From contig NZ_CP040889.1 in the NCBI RefSeq assembly GCF_006171285.1, forward strand, positions 1,302,001 to 1,366,000: 64,000 nt of DNA. Reading direction: 5' to 3'. Below are positions 29,359 to 40,867 of this stretch, one piece after another; position 1 is the stretch's first letter; each line of letters opens with the position of its first letter. The notes beneath the pieces were generated by a model. It made no database searches and was not told the DNA's origin. It was given only the letters and a program-made list of their open reading frames with translations. This DNA comes from Leclercia adecarboxylata (GTDB taxonomy: Bacteria; Pseudomonadota; Gammaproteobacteria; Enterobacterales; Enterobacteriaceae). Made by a program: the position numbers and the translations under genes.

Positions 29359-30217
29359 CCGGGTTGTCCCAGGGCCTGAACCCGTTTTCGGTATTCCCCA
29401 GGGGTGCAACCGAACGCCCGGGTGAAGGCCTTATGAAACGACGATTCACTGGCATAGCCCACCGACTCGGCAATCAACAGGATTGACCGCGAATCGCGTG
29501 ACAGGGCCTGGGCAGCAATCTGCATCCGCAGGGTTGTCAGCACCGCCAGGGGCGTTGAATCAGACACCTCGCGAAAAAGCTGGGCAAAGCTGGCGCGTGA
29601 CATATGTACCCGACCTGCCAGCGCTTCAACGGTCAGGGGTGGGAGGGCTGTTCCAGCATCTGGAAGATCACCGTGCCAAGCCGGGGATGCAGCAGCAGAT
29701 TCAGCACGTTTTTCTCGGACGAGGCGTTGTGGGTCAGCCAGTCACGCACCGCGAGCGCAAACAGCGCCGCCCCCTGCTGGCTGCACAGCAGGTTCGAGCC
29801 GGGCCGATCCGCGCTGGACTCCTGCTGCATCAGGGCGATTGCCGCCTGCAACCAGCGAAACGTGGTGCTGTCAGCATCCGGCGCCAGCCACAAGGCTTCT
29901 GGCAGTGCCGTCAGGAAATAACGCGCCGAAGGCTGGAGCTGCAAACTGCCGCAGACGATAAAGGTCCGCGCCTCCCCTTTCTGGCTCAAACGATGGGCGG
30001 AATTCTGCGGCAGGATCACCACCCTTCCCGGGCGCAGGGTGTAAATCTCACCAGAAGGTAACTCCACCTCGGCACCGCCCTCGGTAACCGTATGCCAGCG
30101 AATGACCGCAAGATCGCCTGCGGCATGGGGCAGTTGCCAGTCGTGACTCAGATGGCAGTTTTTATCGATACTCCCTTCGGCTGCATTAAGGATCAGCAAA
30201 CGGCTTAGCGCATCCAT
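29355..30217 (-). pseudogene. rclR: RclR, AraC-family HOCl sensor, split by a one-base deletion
   Basis: Homologue of the E. coli reactive-chlorine activator RclR (about 284 residues). The first part (MDALSRLLILNAAEGSIDKN onward) keeps the redox cysteines Cys21 and Cys89 but ends early after MLEQPSHP at a stop at 29633-29635. The AraC-type DNA-binding domain continues in the next frame (LTVEALAG, then MSRASFAQLFREVS to the stop at 29355). Adding one G in the CCCCTG/ACC run would restore one continuous gene. As written, the sensor lacks its DNA-binding domain. It may be real inactivation or a sequencing error. Divergent from rclA. Confidence 0.85.
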
Positions 30218-30264
30218 ACCGGACTCCTGAACAGGAAATTAAGGCCTGGATTATACATTAAGAG

Positions 30265-30283
30265 CCAATTAAAAGACGATTGG
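30265..30283. promoter_or_regulatory. Inverted repeat in the rclR-rclA intergenic region
   Basis: CCAAT and ATTGG separated by nine bases, 94-112 bp before the rclA start; a TATACT -10-like hexamer lies at 30331-30336. The repeat could be an RclR operator, but this is only positional inference. Confidence 0.3.
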
Positions 30284-30376
30284 ACAGTATTACCAGCGTT
30301 ACGGAGAAGCGGCTTTTTAACCCTCGTCGGTATACTTCTCACATCAAATATTCATCCAGACACGTGGAGAGACGCT

Positions 30377-31708
30377 GTGGAACAGTATCAGGCAATCATT
30401 ATCGGATTTGGCAAGGCGGGGAAAACCCTGGCAGCAACCCTGGCAAAAGAGGGGTGGAAAGTGGCGATCGTTGAACAGTCCAGTTCAATGTACGGCGGAA
30501 CCTGCATCAATATCGGCTGTATCCCAACCAAGACCCTGGTTCATGGCGCGCAACAGAAACACGGCTTTGCCGCAGCAATGGAACGTAAATCCTCTGTGGT
30601 GGAATTTTTACGTGAGAAAAATTACGTCAATCTGACGCAGTCAGAGAACGTTGACATCATTGATGGGCGGGCTGAGTTTATCGATAACACCAGCGTTCGC
30701 GTGTATCAGGATGACGGGGTGATTGAACTTAAGGGTGACAAGATATTCATTAATACTGGCGCGCAATCTGTCGTCCCGGATATCGACGGGATCACCACCA
30801 CGCCCGGCGTGTATGACAGCACCGGACTGCTCAATTTGACCACCCAGCCAGAGCACCTCGGCATTCTCGGTGGGGGGTACATCGGAGTGGAATTCGCGTC
30901 GATTTTTGCCAACTTTGGCAGCAAAGTGACCATCTACGAAGCGGCTCCCCTGTTCCTGCCGCGCGAAGATCGTGATGTCGCCGATGCCATAGCAGCCCTG
31001 CTGCGTGATGATGGCGTCCGCATTATCCTCAATGCCCGGGTGCAGGCGCTTTCTTCCCGGGAGGGTCGCGTACTCATCCATACGCCAGAGGGGGTTGATG
31101 ACGTTGACGCATTGCTGGTCGCTTCCGGGCGCAAACCGGCCACGGAACAGCTGCAGTTGCAGAATGCGGGTGTGGATGTCGATAGCCGCGGAGGCATCAT
31201 CGTCAATAAATACCTGCGTACCTCTGCCGATAATATCTGGGCGATGGGGGATGTGACGGGTGGGCTGCAATTTACCTATATCTCACTCGACGATTTCAGG
31301 ATCGTCCGGGACAGCCTGCTGGGTGAAGGGAAGCGCACAACGGACGATCGCCAGAACGTGCCTTACTCGGTGTTTATGACGCCCCCGCTTTCACGGGTGG
31401 GTATGACGGAGGAGCAGGCGCGCGCCAGCGGGTTAAACATCAAGGTTGCCACCCTGCCCGTTGCGGCTATCCCGCGTGCAAGAGTCATCGATGATACCCG
31501 TGGTGTGCTCAAAGCGGTGGTAGATGCGGACAGCCAGCGAATTTTAGGGGTCTCACTGCTCTGCCCTGATTCACATGAAATGGTCAATATCGTCAAAACG
31601 GCGATGGATGCCGGGCTGCCGTATACCGCTCTGCGGGATCAAATTTTCACCCATCCTACGATGAGTGAATCGCTGAACGATCTGTTTGCCGGCTTTATCT
31701 GCCCCTGA
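30377..31708 (+). CDS. rclA: RclA, flavin disulfide oxidoreductase and Cu(II) reductase
   Basis: Pyridine-nucleotide disulfide oxidoreductase family member that in E. coli protects against hypochlorous acid and reduces Cu(II) to Cu(I). The FAD-binding IIGFGKAGKTLA loop, the redox pair Cys43/Cys48 in GGTCINIGCIPTK, the NAD(P)H loop GILGGGYIGVEFAS and the C-terminal dimerisation block FTHPTMSESLNDLF are all present. 443 residues; GTG start at 30377 with GGAGAG upstream. rclB and rclC, which follow rclA in E. coli, are absent. Confidence 0.92.
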   Translation: MEQYQAIIIGFGKAGKTLAATLAKEGWKVAIVEQSSSMYGGTCINIGCIPTKTLVHGAQQKHGFAAAMERKSSVVEFLREKNYVNLTQSENVDIIDGRAEFIDNTSVRVYQDDGVIELKGDKIFINTGAQSVVPDIDGITTTPGVYDSTGLLNLTTQPEHLGILGGGYIGVEFASIFANFGSKVTIYEAAPLFLPREDRDVADAIAALLRDDGVRIILNARVQALSSREGRVLIHTPEGVDDVDALLVASGRKPATEQLQLQNAGVDVDSRGGIIVNKYLRTSADNIWAMGDVTGGLQFTYISLDDFRIVRDSLLGEGKRTTDDRQNVPYSVFMTPPLSRVGMTEEQARASGLNIKVATLPVAAIPRARVIDDTRGVLKAVVDADSQRILGVSLLCPDSHEMVNIVKTAMDAGLPYTALRDQIFTHPTMSESLNDLFAGFICP

Positions 31709-31713
31709 AAGCA

Positions 31714-31736
31714 AAAACCCTGCATCGCAGGGTTTT
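31714..31736. terminator. Bidirectional terminator between rclA and parE
   Basis: AAAACCCTGC-ATC-GCAGGGTTTT; symmetrical A and T runs let it serve both convergent genes. Confidence 0.85.
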
Positions 31737-31742
31737 CAGATA

Positions 31743-33638
<1,896 letters not shown>

Positions 33639-33663
33639 TTAAACTAGCAATTCGCAGCGATTG

Positions 33664-34245
33664 TCAGAGGCTGTGCAGACCAAGGAAATCGACAATCTGG
33701 GTGAAATGATCCTCAAAGCCCGTGAAGGCATGATTACCGCCCTCTTCTACAGTCTGGCGGCAGGAGGCGTAATACGCCACTGCCTGGCGATAATCCAGCA
33801 CTTCATCACCCGTCTGTTGCAGCAGCCAGATGAGATCTGGCGCTTCCAGCGGATCAATCTGCATAACTTTGAGGTCGTAAATATGGCGAGACTCTAGCAC
33901 ATATTGCTGTCCGGTGTAGGGGTTCTCGTTGTGGCCGAGATAGCCCACCAGCAGCTCAAAAGGCCGCACCGCCGGGTTTACCACCACAGCAGGGACCATA
34001 AAGCACTGGGACAGCCAGGTGGCGTAGTAGCCGCCGAGGGAGGAGCCCACCACACCAAAGGACTCGCCGCCGTGCGCCATGACGATGGCCTCCAGCATTT
34101 CGGCGGCGTCTGCCGGGTACGGCGGCAGCTGCGGGACGATCATCTCAACGTGGGGATGATGCACTTCCAGCCATTGGCGAAACAGCGTCGCTTTTGCCGA
34201 GCGCGGGGAGCTGTTGAACCCGTGCAGATAGAGGAGCGCAGACAT
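33664..34245 (-). CDS. yqiA: YqiA esterase
   Basis: Small alpha/beta-hydrolase of the UPF0227 family with esterase activity on acyl-CoA and nitrophenyl esters in E. coli. The N-terminus [15 protein letters not shown] and nucleophile elbow [12 protein letters not shown] are clear, and a late DEVLDY/NHAF segment supplies the Asp and His. 193 residues. Start overlaps the cpdA stop by one base; 28 bp upstream of parE. Confidence 0.94.
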   Translation of the reverse strand: MSALLYLHGFNSSPRSAKATLFRQWLEVHHPHVEMIVPQLPPYPADAAEMLEAIVMAHGGESFGVVGSSLGGYYATWLSQCFMVPAVVVNPAVRPFELLVGYLGHNENPYTGQQYVLESRHIYDLKVMQIDPLEAPDLIWLLQQTGDEVLDYRQAVAYYASCRQTVEEGGNHAFTGFEDHFTQIVDFLGLHSL

Positions 34246-35072
34246 CAGTATCCTTCTGAAGCGGTATCCGGGCGGAACTCGGTGCCTTGCAGGCGGCAGA
34301 CTTCGGTCGTCAACGAGCCGTCGGCATGCAGTTCCAGCCAGCGCCAGCCTGGCGCAATAGTATCAAGCGTGAAGTTTGCGCAGTGCGGTTTAAACTGCAC
34401 GCAGGTAGAAGGCGTAGCCAGCAGGCGACGACCGTTCCAGTCGAGATCCTGCTCCTGGTGAATATGGCCGCAGAGTAAGTGCTTCACCCGGGGGAATTTT
34501 TCCAGCACCTGATCCAGCGAGGCAGAGTTGCGCAGGCTGTGCTGATCGAGCCAGCTGCATCCTGCCGGTAGCGGATGATGATGCAGTAAAAGCAGGGTGT
34601 GACGCGCCGGCTCGGCCTCAAGTTTCGCTTCGAGCCACTCCAGCTGAAAATCGCTCAGCTCGCCGTGCGGTACGCCGAAGACCTGGCTGTCGAGCAGCAG
34701 TATTTGCCAGTTGTCACCGGTGTAAACCCTTTTGGCTGGCGAAATGCCTGAATCCTGAAGCGCGCTGTACATCGCAGGTTGAAAATCGTGATTTCCGGGT
34801 AGCCAGACGCAGGGCGCGTTAAAGCTCGCGATACCTTCAGCAAAATGCTGATAAGCCGCGGCGGTTTGGTCCTGCGCCAAATCGCCCGTTGCGACTATCA
34901 GATCGCATTCGCGCTTCTGGGCATGAATGGCTTCCAGAACAGCCTGATAACTCTCCCAGGTGTTCACACCTAACAGGGTCTCATGCTTATTGGCAAACAG
35001 GTGAGTATCGGTAATTTGTAATACCCTGACTGGCGCCCCACCAGCAACAGTCAGGTTCAACAGGCTTTCCAA
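34245..35072 (-). CDS. cpdA: 3',5'-cyclic-AMP phosphodiesterase
   Basis: Calcineurin-type metallophosphoesterase that hydrolyses cAMP and so tunes CRP regulation. Metal-binding motifs: [22 protein letters not shown], and the later [10 protein letters not shown] and CGHIHQEQ. 275 residues, the E. coli length. Lies 28 bp after yqiB. Confidence 0.96.
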   Translation of the reverse strand: MESLLNLTVAGGAPVRVLQITDTHLFANKHETLLGVNTWESYQAVLEAIHAQKRECDLIVATGDLAQDQTAAAYQHFAEGIASFNAPCVWLPGNHDFQPAMYSALQDSGISPAKRVYTGDNWQILLLDSQVFGVPHGELSDFQLEWLEAKLEAEPARHTLLLLHHHPLPAGCSWLDQHSLRNSASLDQVLEKFPRVKHLLCGHIHQEQDLDWNGRRLLATPSTCVQFKPHCANFTLDTIAPGWRWLELHADGSLTTEVCRLQGTEFRPDTASEGY

Positions 35073-35100
35073 ATGGTGTCCTTAGGTAGGTTTCACGACG

Positions 35101-35523
35101 CTAACAAACCGGAATCGCCATCGCTCCATGTGCTAAACAGTATCGTAGCCAGTCGGCCAAAAACTGATTAATTTGATGCTTTTCGTCACGTTGATGCAAC
35201 TTTTTATTTGGGTAATCATATCGCGCTTTGAAGCGGAAGATCTGCTGACTTGAACACACTTCAGCGACCATCGCGTCGTGATACAGCCGCACCGTCATCG
35301 ACGGTAGGCTCCAGTAGCTGATGGAAGGCGCCGTTTGTTCAATTTCCACCAGCGTAGTGTAACGGGTTGATTCTGTAATCGTTAACCGATACTGCGCGTT
35401 GCTCACCTGATAGCTCACTGTTTCGCCGGGCGCGTCGTTACGCGGCAGCAATCGGCGCAGCTGGGCGAAATTGGTTTCGCACAGGCGCATCATTTCAGGG
35501 AAGTCAGGTGTATAACGCTTCAT
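35101..35523 (-). CDS. yqiB: YqiB, DUF1249 protein
   Basis: 140-residue soluble protein of the DUF1249 family, function unknown; always found between nudF and cpdA in enterobacteria. The ATG at 35521-35523 ([20 protein letters not shown]) overlaps the nudF stop by four bases, indicating translational coupling. The pairing suggests a role near nucleotide metabolism, but no motif shows this. Confidence 0.9.
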   Translation of the reverse strand: MKRYTPDFPEMMRLCETNFAQLRRLLPRNDAPGETVSYQVSNAQYRLTITESTRYTTLVEIEQTAPSISYWSLPSMTVRLYHDAMVAEVCSSQQIFRFKARYDYPNKKLHQRDEKHQINQFLADWLRYCLAHGAMAIPVC

Positions 35524-36152
35524 TTTTTCCACTCGTTTCGTAAGTCCTGATAATGCAGCTGGAGCCATTGCAAAGCGATGACAGAAGCCGCGTTGTCGAT
35601 TTTCCCCTCTTCTACCCATTGATAAGCCTGCTCCCGGCTTACCACATGAACACGAATATCTTCGTTTTCATCAACCAGACCGTGAATACCTTGTGCGGTC
35701 GTGGCGTCCACTTCCCCTACCAGAACCGATAAACGCTCGCTGGTGCCACCGGGGCTTGCCAGATAATTCGAAATCGGTTTTGTGCGCCCGACAATCAGCC
35801 CGGCCTCTTCCATCGCCTCACGACGCGCGACGTCATCCGGCGTCTCGCCCGCTTCAACCATCCCGGCCACCATCTCCAGCAGCCACGGGCTTTCGCTGGT
35901 ATCCAGCGCGGCAATGCGAATCTGCTCTATCAGTACCACTTCGTCCCGCACTGGGTCAAAGGGTAGCAAGACTGCGGCATGCCCGCGCTCAAAAATTTCG
36001 CGCTTCACTTCGCCACTCATTTCGCCGTTAAACAGACGGTGGCGAAAACGGTACAATTCCAGTGAAAAAAATCCGCTGTAGAGCGTTTCTCGTGCAATAA
36101 TTTCTACATCGTTTTTTGTGAAAGTCACTGGCATCTTTTCTGGTTTATGCAT
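35520..36152 (-). CDS. nudF: ADP-ribose pyrophosphatase NudF
   Basis: Nudix hydrolase splitting ADP-ribose to AMP and ribose 5-phosphate. The Nudix box is visible as GMVEAGE, then [12 protein letters not shown]. 210 residues versus 209 in E. coli. The ATG at 36150-36152 has AGGA eight bases upstream. Divergent from tolC. Confidence 0.95.
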   Translation of the reverse strand: MHKPEKMPVTFTKNDVEIIARETLYSGFFSLELYRFRHRLFNGEMSGEVKREIFERGHAAVLLPFDPVRDEVVLIEQIRIAALDTSESPWLLEMVAGMVEAGETPDDVARREAMEEAGLIVGRTKPISNYLASPGGTSERLSVLVGEVDATTAQGIHGLVDENEDIRVHVVSREQAYQWVEEGKIDNAASVIALQWLQLHYQDLRNEWKK

Positions 36153-36252
36153 GTTTGCATCCTGTTATAAATGGTGACGTTAACGTGAAATTCAATTTTG
36201 CTTAACTGCGGTTTCTAACTCAGTATGGTAAATTGGTGCAAGTTACCGCCGC

Positions 36253-36271
36253 ATGGCACGGAACGCCAACC
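36253..36271 (+). promoter_or_regulatory. Mar/Sox/Rob box upstream of tolC
   Basis: ATGGCACGGAACGCCAACC fits the marbox consensus (AYnGCACnnWnnRYYAAAY) with one mismatch, about 87 bp before the tolC start. tolC is a known MarA/SoxS/Rob target in E. coli. Confidence 0.7.
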
Positions 36272-36357
36272 TTTTGCAGTGGCGAAGTCTGCTAGAATCG
36301 GTAGATATTTTTTAATTAGATCAGCGCTAACAAAGAGCTTCACAACAAGGAAAGCAA

Positions 36358-37779
36358 ATGAAGAAATTGCTCCCCATCCTCATCGGCCTGAGCCTGACGG
36401 GCTTCAGCGCGTTGAGTCAGGCAGAGGACCTGATGCAGGTTTATAAGCAGGCACGTCTGAGCAACCCGGAACTGCGTAAGTCCGCCGCCGATCGTGATGC
36501 TGCATTTGAAAAGATTAATGAAGCACGCAGCCCATTATTACCACAGCTGGGTTTAGGTGCAGATTATAGCTATAACAACGGTTACCGTGATGCTAACGGC
36601 GTCGATTCTAACGTAACCAGCGGTTCACTCCAGTTAACCCAGACGCTGTTTGATATGTCCAGATGGCGTAACCTGAGCCTGCAGGAAAAATCGGCCGGTA
36701 TTCAGGATGTCACTTATCAGACCGACCAGCAAACGCTGATCCTCAATACCGCAACCGCCTACTTCAAAGTACTGAGCTCAATCGACACGCTCTCCTATAT
36801 TGAAGCGCAGAAACAAGCCATCTACCGCCAGTTAGATCAGACCACCCAGCGTTTCAACGTGGGACTGGTAGCGATCACCGACGTGCAGAACGCCCGTTCA
36901 CAGTACGATAGCGTACTGGCGAACGAAGTGACGGCGCGTAACGATCTGGATAACGCCGTAGAACAGCTGCGTCAGGTCACCGGCAACTACTATCCACAGC
37001 TGGCCTCGCTGAACGTTGATCGCTTCAAAGCCGAAAAGCCGCAGGCGGTGAATGCCCTGCTGAAAGAAGCTGAAAACCGTAACCTCAGCCTGCTGCAGGC
37101 GCGATTGAGCCAGGATCTGGCCCGCGAGCAGATCCGCCTGGCACAGGATGGTCATCTGCCAACCCTGAGCCTGAGCGCGTCTACCAGCGTGTCTAATACC
37201 AGCTACAGCGGTTCCAGAACCAGCGGTGCCCAGTACAACGACAGCGATGTCGGCCAGAATAAAATCGGCCTGAACTTCTCCCTGCCAATCTATCAGGGCG
37301 GCCAGGTTAATTCTCAGGTCAAACAGGCGCAGTACAACTTTGTGGGTGCCAGCGAGCAGCTTGAAAGCGCGCACCGCAGCGTGGTGCAGACCGTGCGTTC
37401 CTCCTTCAACAACGTGAACGCCTCTGTCAGCAGCATCAACGCCTACAAACAGGCCGTGGTTTCTGCCCAGAGCTCACTGGATGCTTCTGAAGCTGGCTAC
37501 GCGGTAGGTACCCGTACCATCGTTGACGTGCTGGATGCGACCACCACGCTGTACAACGCCAAACAACAGCTCTCCAACGCCCGTTACAACTACCTGATTA
37601 ACCAGCTCAACATCAAGCAGGCGCTGGGTACGTTGAACGAGCAGGATCTTCTGGCGCTGAACGGCTCTCTGGGTAAACCCATCTCCACTACCCCAGAAGT
37701 CGTGGCTCCGGAAAATCCACAGCAGGTTGCCTCTGCTGATGGCTTAACCGCAGCCGCTGCAAGCACCAACGCTAACTGA
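36358..37779 (+). CDS. tolC: Outer-membrane efflux channel TolC
   Basis: Trimeric outer-membrane and periplasmic tunnel shared by AcrAB-type pumps and type I secretion. Signal peptide MKKLLPILIGLSLTGFSALS-QA with cleavage before EDLMQVY. The two internal repeats each carry the coiled-coil hallmark (FNVGLVAITDVQNARSQYD and YAVGTRTIVDVLDATTTLYN). 473 residues; shorter than E. coli (493) because the disordered C-terminal tail differs and is short. AAGGAAAG ribosome site. Confidence 0.97.
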   Translation: MKKLLPILIGLSLTGFSALSQAEDLMQVYKQARLSNPELRKSAADRDAAFEKINEARSPLLPQLGLGADYSYNNGYRDANGVDSNVTSGSLQLTQTLFDMSRWRNLSLQEKSAGIQDVTYQTDQQTLILNTATAYFKVLSSIDTLSYIEAQKQAIYRQLDQTTQRFNVGLVAITDVQNARSQYDSVLANEVTARNDLDNAVEQLRQVTGNYYPQLASLNVDRFKAEKPQAVNALLKEAENRNLSLLQARLSQDLAREQIRLAQDGHLPTLSLSASTSVSNTSYSGSRTSGAQYNDSDVGQNKIGLNFSLPIYQGGQVNSQVKQAQYNFVGASEQLESAHRSVVQTVRSSFNNVNASVSSINAYKQAVVSAQSSLDASEAGYAVGTRTIVDVLDATTTLYNAKQQLSNARYNYLINQLNIKQALGTLNEQDLLALNGSLGKPISTTPEVVAPENPQQVASADGLTAAAASTNAN

Positions 37780-37786
37780 TGATTAT

Positions 37787-37813
37787 ACCCGGCCGGGGCT
37801 CTCCTGGCCGGGT
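37787..37813 (+). terminator. Hairpin after tolC
   Basis: ACCCGGCC/GGCCGGGT stem over an eleven-base loop, 8 bp after the tolC stop; only a weak T-rich tail. Confidence 0.6.
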
Positions 37814-37953
37814 AGTATCGCGCTGTCCGACAAAAAAACGTAAGCCAACGTAAAGATCCCCCAGATTCGCCCCCATCGCTTCAATTTCCACCACTCATCC
37901 TCTATTCTGAGCCTTATTTTCTGTGTTTTACCACTGGGTCCTGGAAGACAATC

Positions 37954-38625
37954 ATGAAACGGACAAAATCCATTAATCACGCGACGTTCCGCAAAAGCTG
38001 GAGCGCTCGTCACCTCACTCCTGTCGCCCTGGCGCTGGGCGCTGTGTTTATGCTGGCAGGCTGTGAGAAAACCGACGAAACGGTATCCCTCTATCAGAAT
38101 GCCGATGACTGTGCTGCAGCCACCGGTAAAAGCGCGGAGTGTACCGCTTCATACAACAACGCCCTGAAGGAAGCGGAACGTACCGCGCCGAAATACGCCA
38201 GCCGTGAAGACTGCGTGGCGGAATTTGGCGAAGGTCAGTGCCAGCAGGCACCTGCTCCGGCTCAGGCAGGCACGGCACCTGAAAACCAGGCCCAGGCACA
38301 ATCCAGCGGTAGCTTCTGGATGCCATTAATGGCCGGTTACATGATGGGCCGTCTGATGAGCGGCGGCGCAGGCTACCAGCAGCAGCCGTTGTTCAGTTCG
38401 AAAAACCCGGCCAGCCCGGCATACGGCCAGTACACCGATGCCAGCGGTAAAGGTTACGGCGCAGCCCAGCCAGGCCGCACCATGACCGTTCCGAAAACCG
38501 CCATGGCGCCAAAACCGGCTACCACCAGCACCGTCACCCGCGGCGGCTTTGGTGAGTCTGTTGCTAAACAGAGCACCATGCAGCGCAGCGCGGCCGGCAC
38601 TTCAACACGCTCCATGGGCGGCTGA
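37954..38625 (+). CDS. ygiB: YgiB, UPF0441 lipoprotein-like protein
   Basis: 223-residue protein of the UPF0441 (DUF1190) family, function unknown. A basic N-terminus and hydrophobic stretch end in a lipobox (FMLAGC), followed by conserved cysteines ([26 protein letters not shown]) and a Ser/Ala/Pro-rich tail. Two bp upstream of ygiC, so the two are co-expressed; in E. coli they follow tolC and have been reported to influence outer-membrane homeostasis. Confidence 0.92.
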   Translation: MKRTKSINHATFRKSWSARHLTPVALALGAVFMLAGCEKTDETVSLYQNADDCAAATGKSAECTASYNNALKEAERTAPKYASREDCVAEFGEGQCQQAPAPAQAGTAPENQAQAQSSGSFWMPLMAGYMMGRLMSGGAGYQQQPLFSSKNPASPAYGQYTDASGKGYGAAQPGRTMTVPKTAMAPKPATTSTVTRGGFGESVAKQSTMQRSAAGTSTRSMGG

Positions 38626-38627
38626 TA

Positions 38628-39788
38628 ATGGAACGAGTCAGTATTGTTGAGCGCCCGGACTGGCGCGAAAAAGCCACCGAATACGGTTTCAACTTCCACA
38701 CCATGTACGGCGAGCCGTACTGGTGTGAAGATGCCTACTACAAGCTGACCCTCGCCCAGGTTGAAAAACTGGAGGAGGTCACGGCAGAGCTGCACCAGAT
38801 GTGCCTGAAGGTGGTGGAGAAGGTGATTGCCAGCGATGAGCTGCTGACCAAATTCCGCATTCCGAAACACACCTGGGGCTTTGTGCGTCAGTCGTGGAAA
38901 ACCAACCAGCCGTCGCTCTATTCCCGCCTCGATCTGGCGTGGGATGGTACCGGCGAGCCGAAGCTGCTTGAGAACAACGCCGATACGCCGACCTCCCTGT
39001 ATGAGGCGGCTTTTTTCCAGTGGATCTGGCTGGAAGATCAGCAGAACGCAGGCAACCTGCCCGAGGGCAGCGACCAGTTCAACAGCCTGCAGGAGAAGCT
39101 GATTGAGCGCTTCGCTGAACTGCGCGAGCAGCACGGCTTCAACCTGCTGCACTTTGCCTGCTGTCGTGACACGGTTGAAGATCGCGGTACGGTACAGTAC
39201 CTGCAGGACTGCGCCGCCGAGGCAGACGTTGCCAGCGAATTCCTCTACATGGAAGATATCGGGCTCGGTGAAAAAGGCCAGTTTACCGACCTGCAGGATC
39301 AGGTGATCAGCAACCTCTTCAAGCTCTACCCGTGGGAATACATGCTGCGCGAAATGTTCTCGACCAAGCTGGAAGACGCTGGCGTGCGCTGGCTGGAGCC
39401 GGCCTGGAAGAGCATCATCTCCAACAAAGCCCTGCTGCCAATGCTGTGGGAGATGTTCCCGGATCATCCGAATCTGCTGCCTGCCTACTTCGCGGAAGAT
39501 GACTATCCGCAGATGGATAAGTATGTCAAAAAGCCGATTTTCTCCCGCGAAGGGGCTAACGTATCGATTATCGAAAACGGTAACACCGTGGAAGCGGTAG
39601 AAGGTCCGTATGGCGAAGAAGGGATGATCGTCCAGCAGTTCTGTCAGCTACCTAAGTATGGCGACAGTTACATGCTGATCGGCAGCTGGCTGATCAACGA
39701 CCAGCCCGCCGGGATTGGCATTCGCGAAGATCGCGCGCTGATCACCCAGGATCTGTCGCGCTTCTATCCGCATATTTTTATTGAGTAG
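38628..39788 (+). CDS. ygiC: YgiC, ATP-grasp glutathionylspermidine-synthase-like ligase
   Basis: Cytoplasmic ATP-grasp protein of the glutathionylspermidine synthase family; substrate unknown for YgiC. Typical blocks: [20 protein letters not shown], the metal-binding [15 protein letters not shown] and the closing [13 protein letters not shown]. 386 residues, the E. coli length. Immediately follows ygiB. Confidence 0.93.
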   Translation: MERVSIVERPDWREKATEYGFNFHTMYGEPYWCEDAYYKLTLAQVEKLEEVTAELHQMCLKVVEKVIASDELLTKFRIPKHTWGFVRQSWKTNQPSLYSRLDLAWDGTGEPKLLENNADTPTSLYEAAFFQWIWLEDQQNAGNLPEGSDQFNSLQEKLIERFAELREQHGFNLLHFACCRDTVEDRGTVQYLQDCAAEADVASEFLYMEDIGLGEKGQFTDLQDQVISNLFKLYPWEYMLREMFSTKLEDAGVRWLEPAWKSIISNKALLPMLWEMFPDHPNLLPAYFAEDDYPQMDKYVKKPIFSREGANVSIIENGNTVEAVEGPYGEEGMIVQQFCQLPKYGDSYMLIGSWLINDQPAGIGIREDRALITQDLSRFYPHIFIE

Positions 39789-39795
39789 TTGATTT

Positions 39796-39873
39796 GCCGG
39801 GTGGCGCTGCGCTTACCCGGCCTACAAAACCATGCGAACCCGTAGGCCGGGTAAGGCGAAGCCGCCACCCGGC
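39796..39873. repeat. REP/BIME pair
   Basis: Two palindromic units in opposite orientation: GCCGGGT(GGCG)/ACCCGGC at 39796-39821 and its mirror at 39846-39873, joined by a short linker. Placed between convergent ygiC and ygiD, where they can protect mRNA ends. Confidence 0.8.
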
Positions 39874-39882
39874 ATTTATTGA

Positions 39883-40671
39883 TTACCCCACCTGCACCGA
39901 CAACATACTCAAACTGCCCATCTCGATGCCGTCCACCGGAGTCGTAATCGGTTCCTGACCATCCCACGCGCCTAAGATATAGAGCAGCGGCAGGAAATGT
40001 TCCGCCGTCGGGTTGGAGAGTGAACCGCCGTCGTGCGCGAGATAGTTCACCAGCGGATGTTCCTCTGCTGGCCCCTGCCAGGTCAGGTTTTCTTTTACGT
40101 AATCGTTGAACGATGTCGCCCACGGATATGGCGTGTTTTCACCATGCCAGCGGGCGGTGCGCAGGTTATGCACCACGTTGCCACTGGCCACCAGCATGAT
40201 GCCCTCGTCACGCAGCGCCGCAAGCTTCTTGCCTGTCTCCAGGTGCCAGGCCGCGGGTTTGGTGCTGTCGATACTCAGCTGCACCATCGGGATATCGGCA
40301 TCGGGATACATTTTTATCAGCACGCCCCAGGAGCCATGGTCAAAACCCCACGCCTCTTTATCCAGAGCGACCGGGACAGGTGCCAGCAGCTCCACCAGCT
40401 GCTGCGCCAGGGCCGGCGAACCCGGTGCCGGGTAGTGCGTGTCGTACAGCGCCTGCGGAAAACCACCAAAATCATGAATCGTTTTCGGCGCTTCCATCGC
40501 GGTGACGCCGGTGCCACGGGTAAACCAGTGTGCAGAAATCACCACGATAGCTTTCGGACGTGGCAACGTCTCTCCCAGATGACGCCAGGCGCGAGTATAG
40601 ACGTTATCCTCCAGCACGTTCATGGGGCTACCGTGGCCCAAAAACAGCGCTGGCATACGAGAAGATGTCAT
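39883..40671 (-). CDS. ygiD: 4,5-DOPA dioxygenase extradiol family protein YgiD
   Basis: Metal-dependent class III extradiol dioxygenase family; E. coli YgiD acts on L-DOPA. Metal ligands lie in FLGHGSPMN and ISAHWFTRG, and the active-site helix in WGFDHGSWGVLIKMYPD. The ATG at 40669-40671 is chosen (AAGGAT six bases upstream), giving 262 residues; an upstream TTG in frame would add six. Divergent from zupT. Confidence 0.93.
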   Translation of the reverse strand: MTSSRMPALFLGHGSPMNVLEDNVYTRAWRHLGETLPRPKAIVVISAHWFTRGTGVTAMEAPKTIHDFGGFPQALYDTHYPAPGSPALAQQLVELLAPVPVALDKEAWGFDHGSWGVLIKMYPDADIPMVQLSIDSTKPAAWHLETGKKLAALRDEGIMLVASGNVVHNLRTARWHGENTPYPWATSFNDYVKENLTWQGPAEEHPLVNYLAHDGGSLSNPTAEHFLPLLYILGAWDGQEPITTPVDGIEMGSLSMLSVQVG

Positions 40672-40834
40672 GATGATATCCTTACACAAGATGTCGATTT
40701 GATAGCTTTACCTTACCTGTTATCAGGATAAGATGAACTCAGATAACCATGATGAAGATCATCAGGAAATTTGAATGTAAGGGATCTGTAAAGGCGCCTG
40801 GACCCGCTCGCTTTACGCGCGTTTAGCCTTTAAT

Positions 40835-40853
40835 ATGAATGAGAATCATTATC
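40835..40853 (+). promoter_or_regulatory. Fur-box-like site upstream of zupT
   Basis: The 19 bases ATGAATGAGAATCATTATC match the Fur consensus at 15 of 19 positions, with a perfect 3' half. It ends 14 bp before the zupT start, so Fur binding would block expression when iron is plentiful. Confidence 0.6.
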
Positions 40854-40867
40854 ATAAGGAGAGGTGA

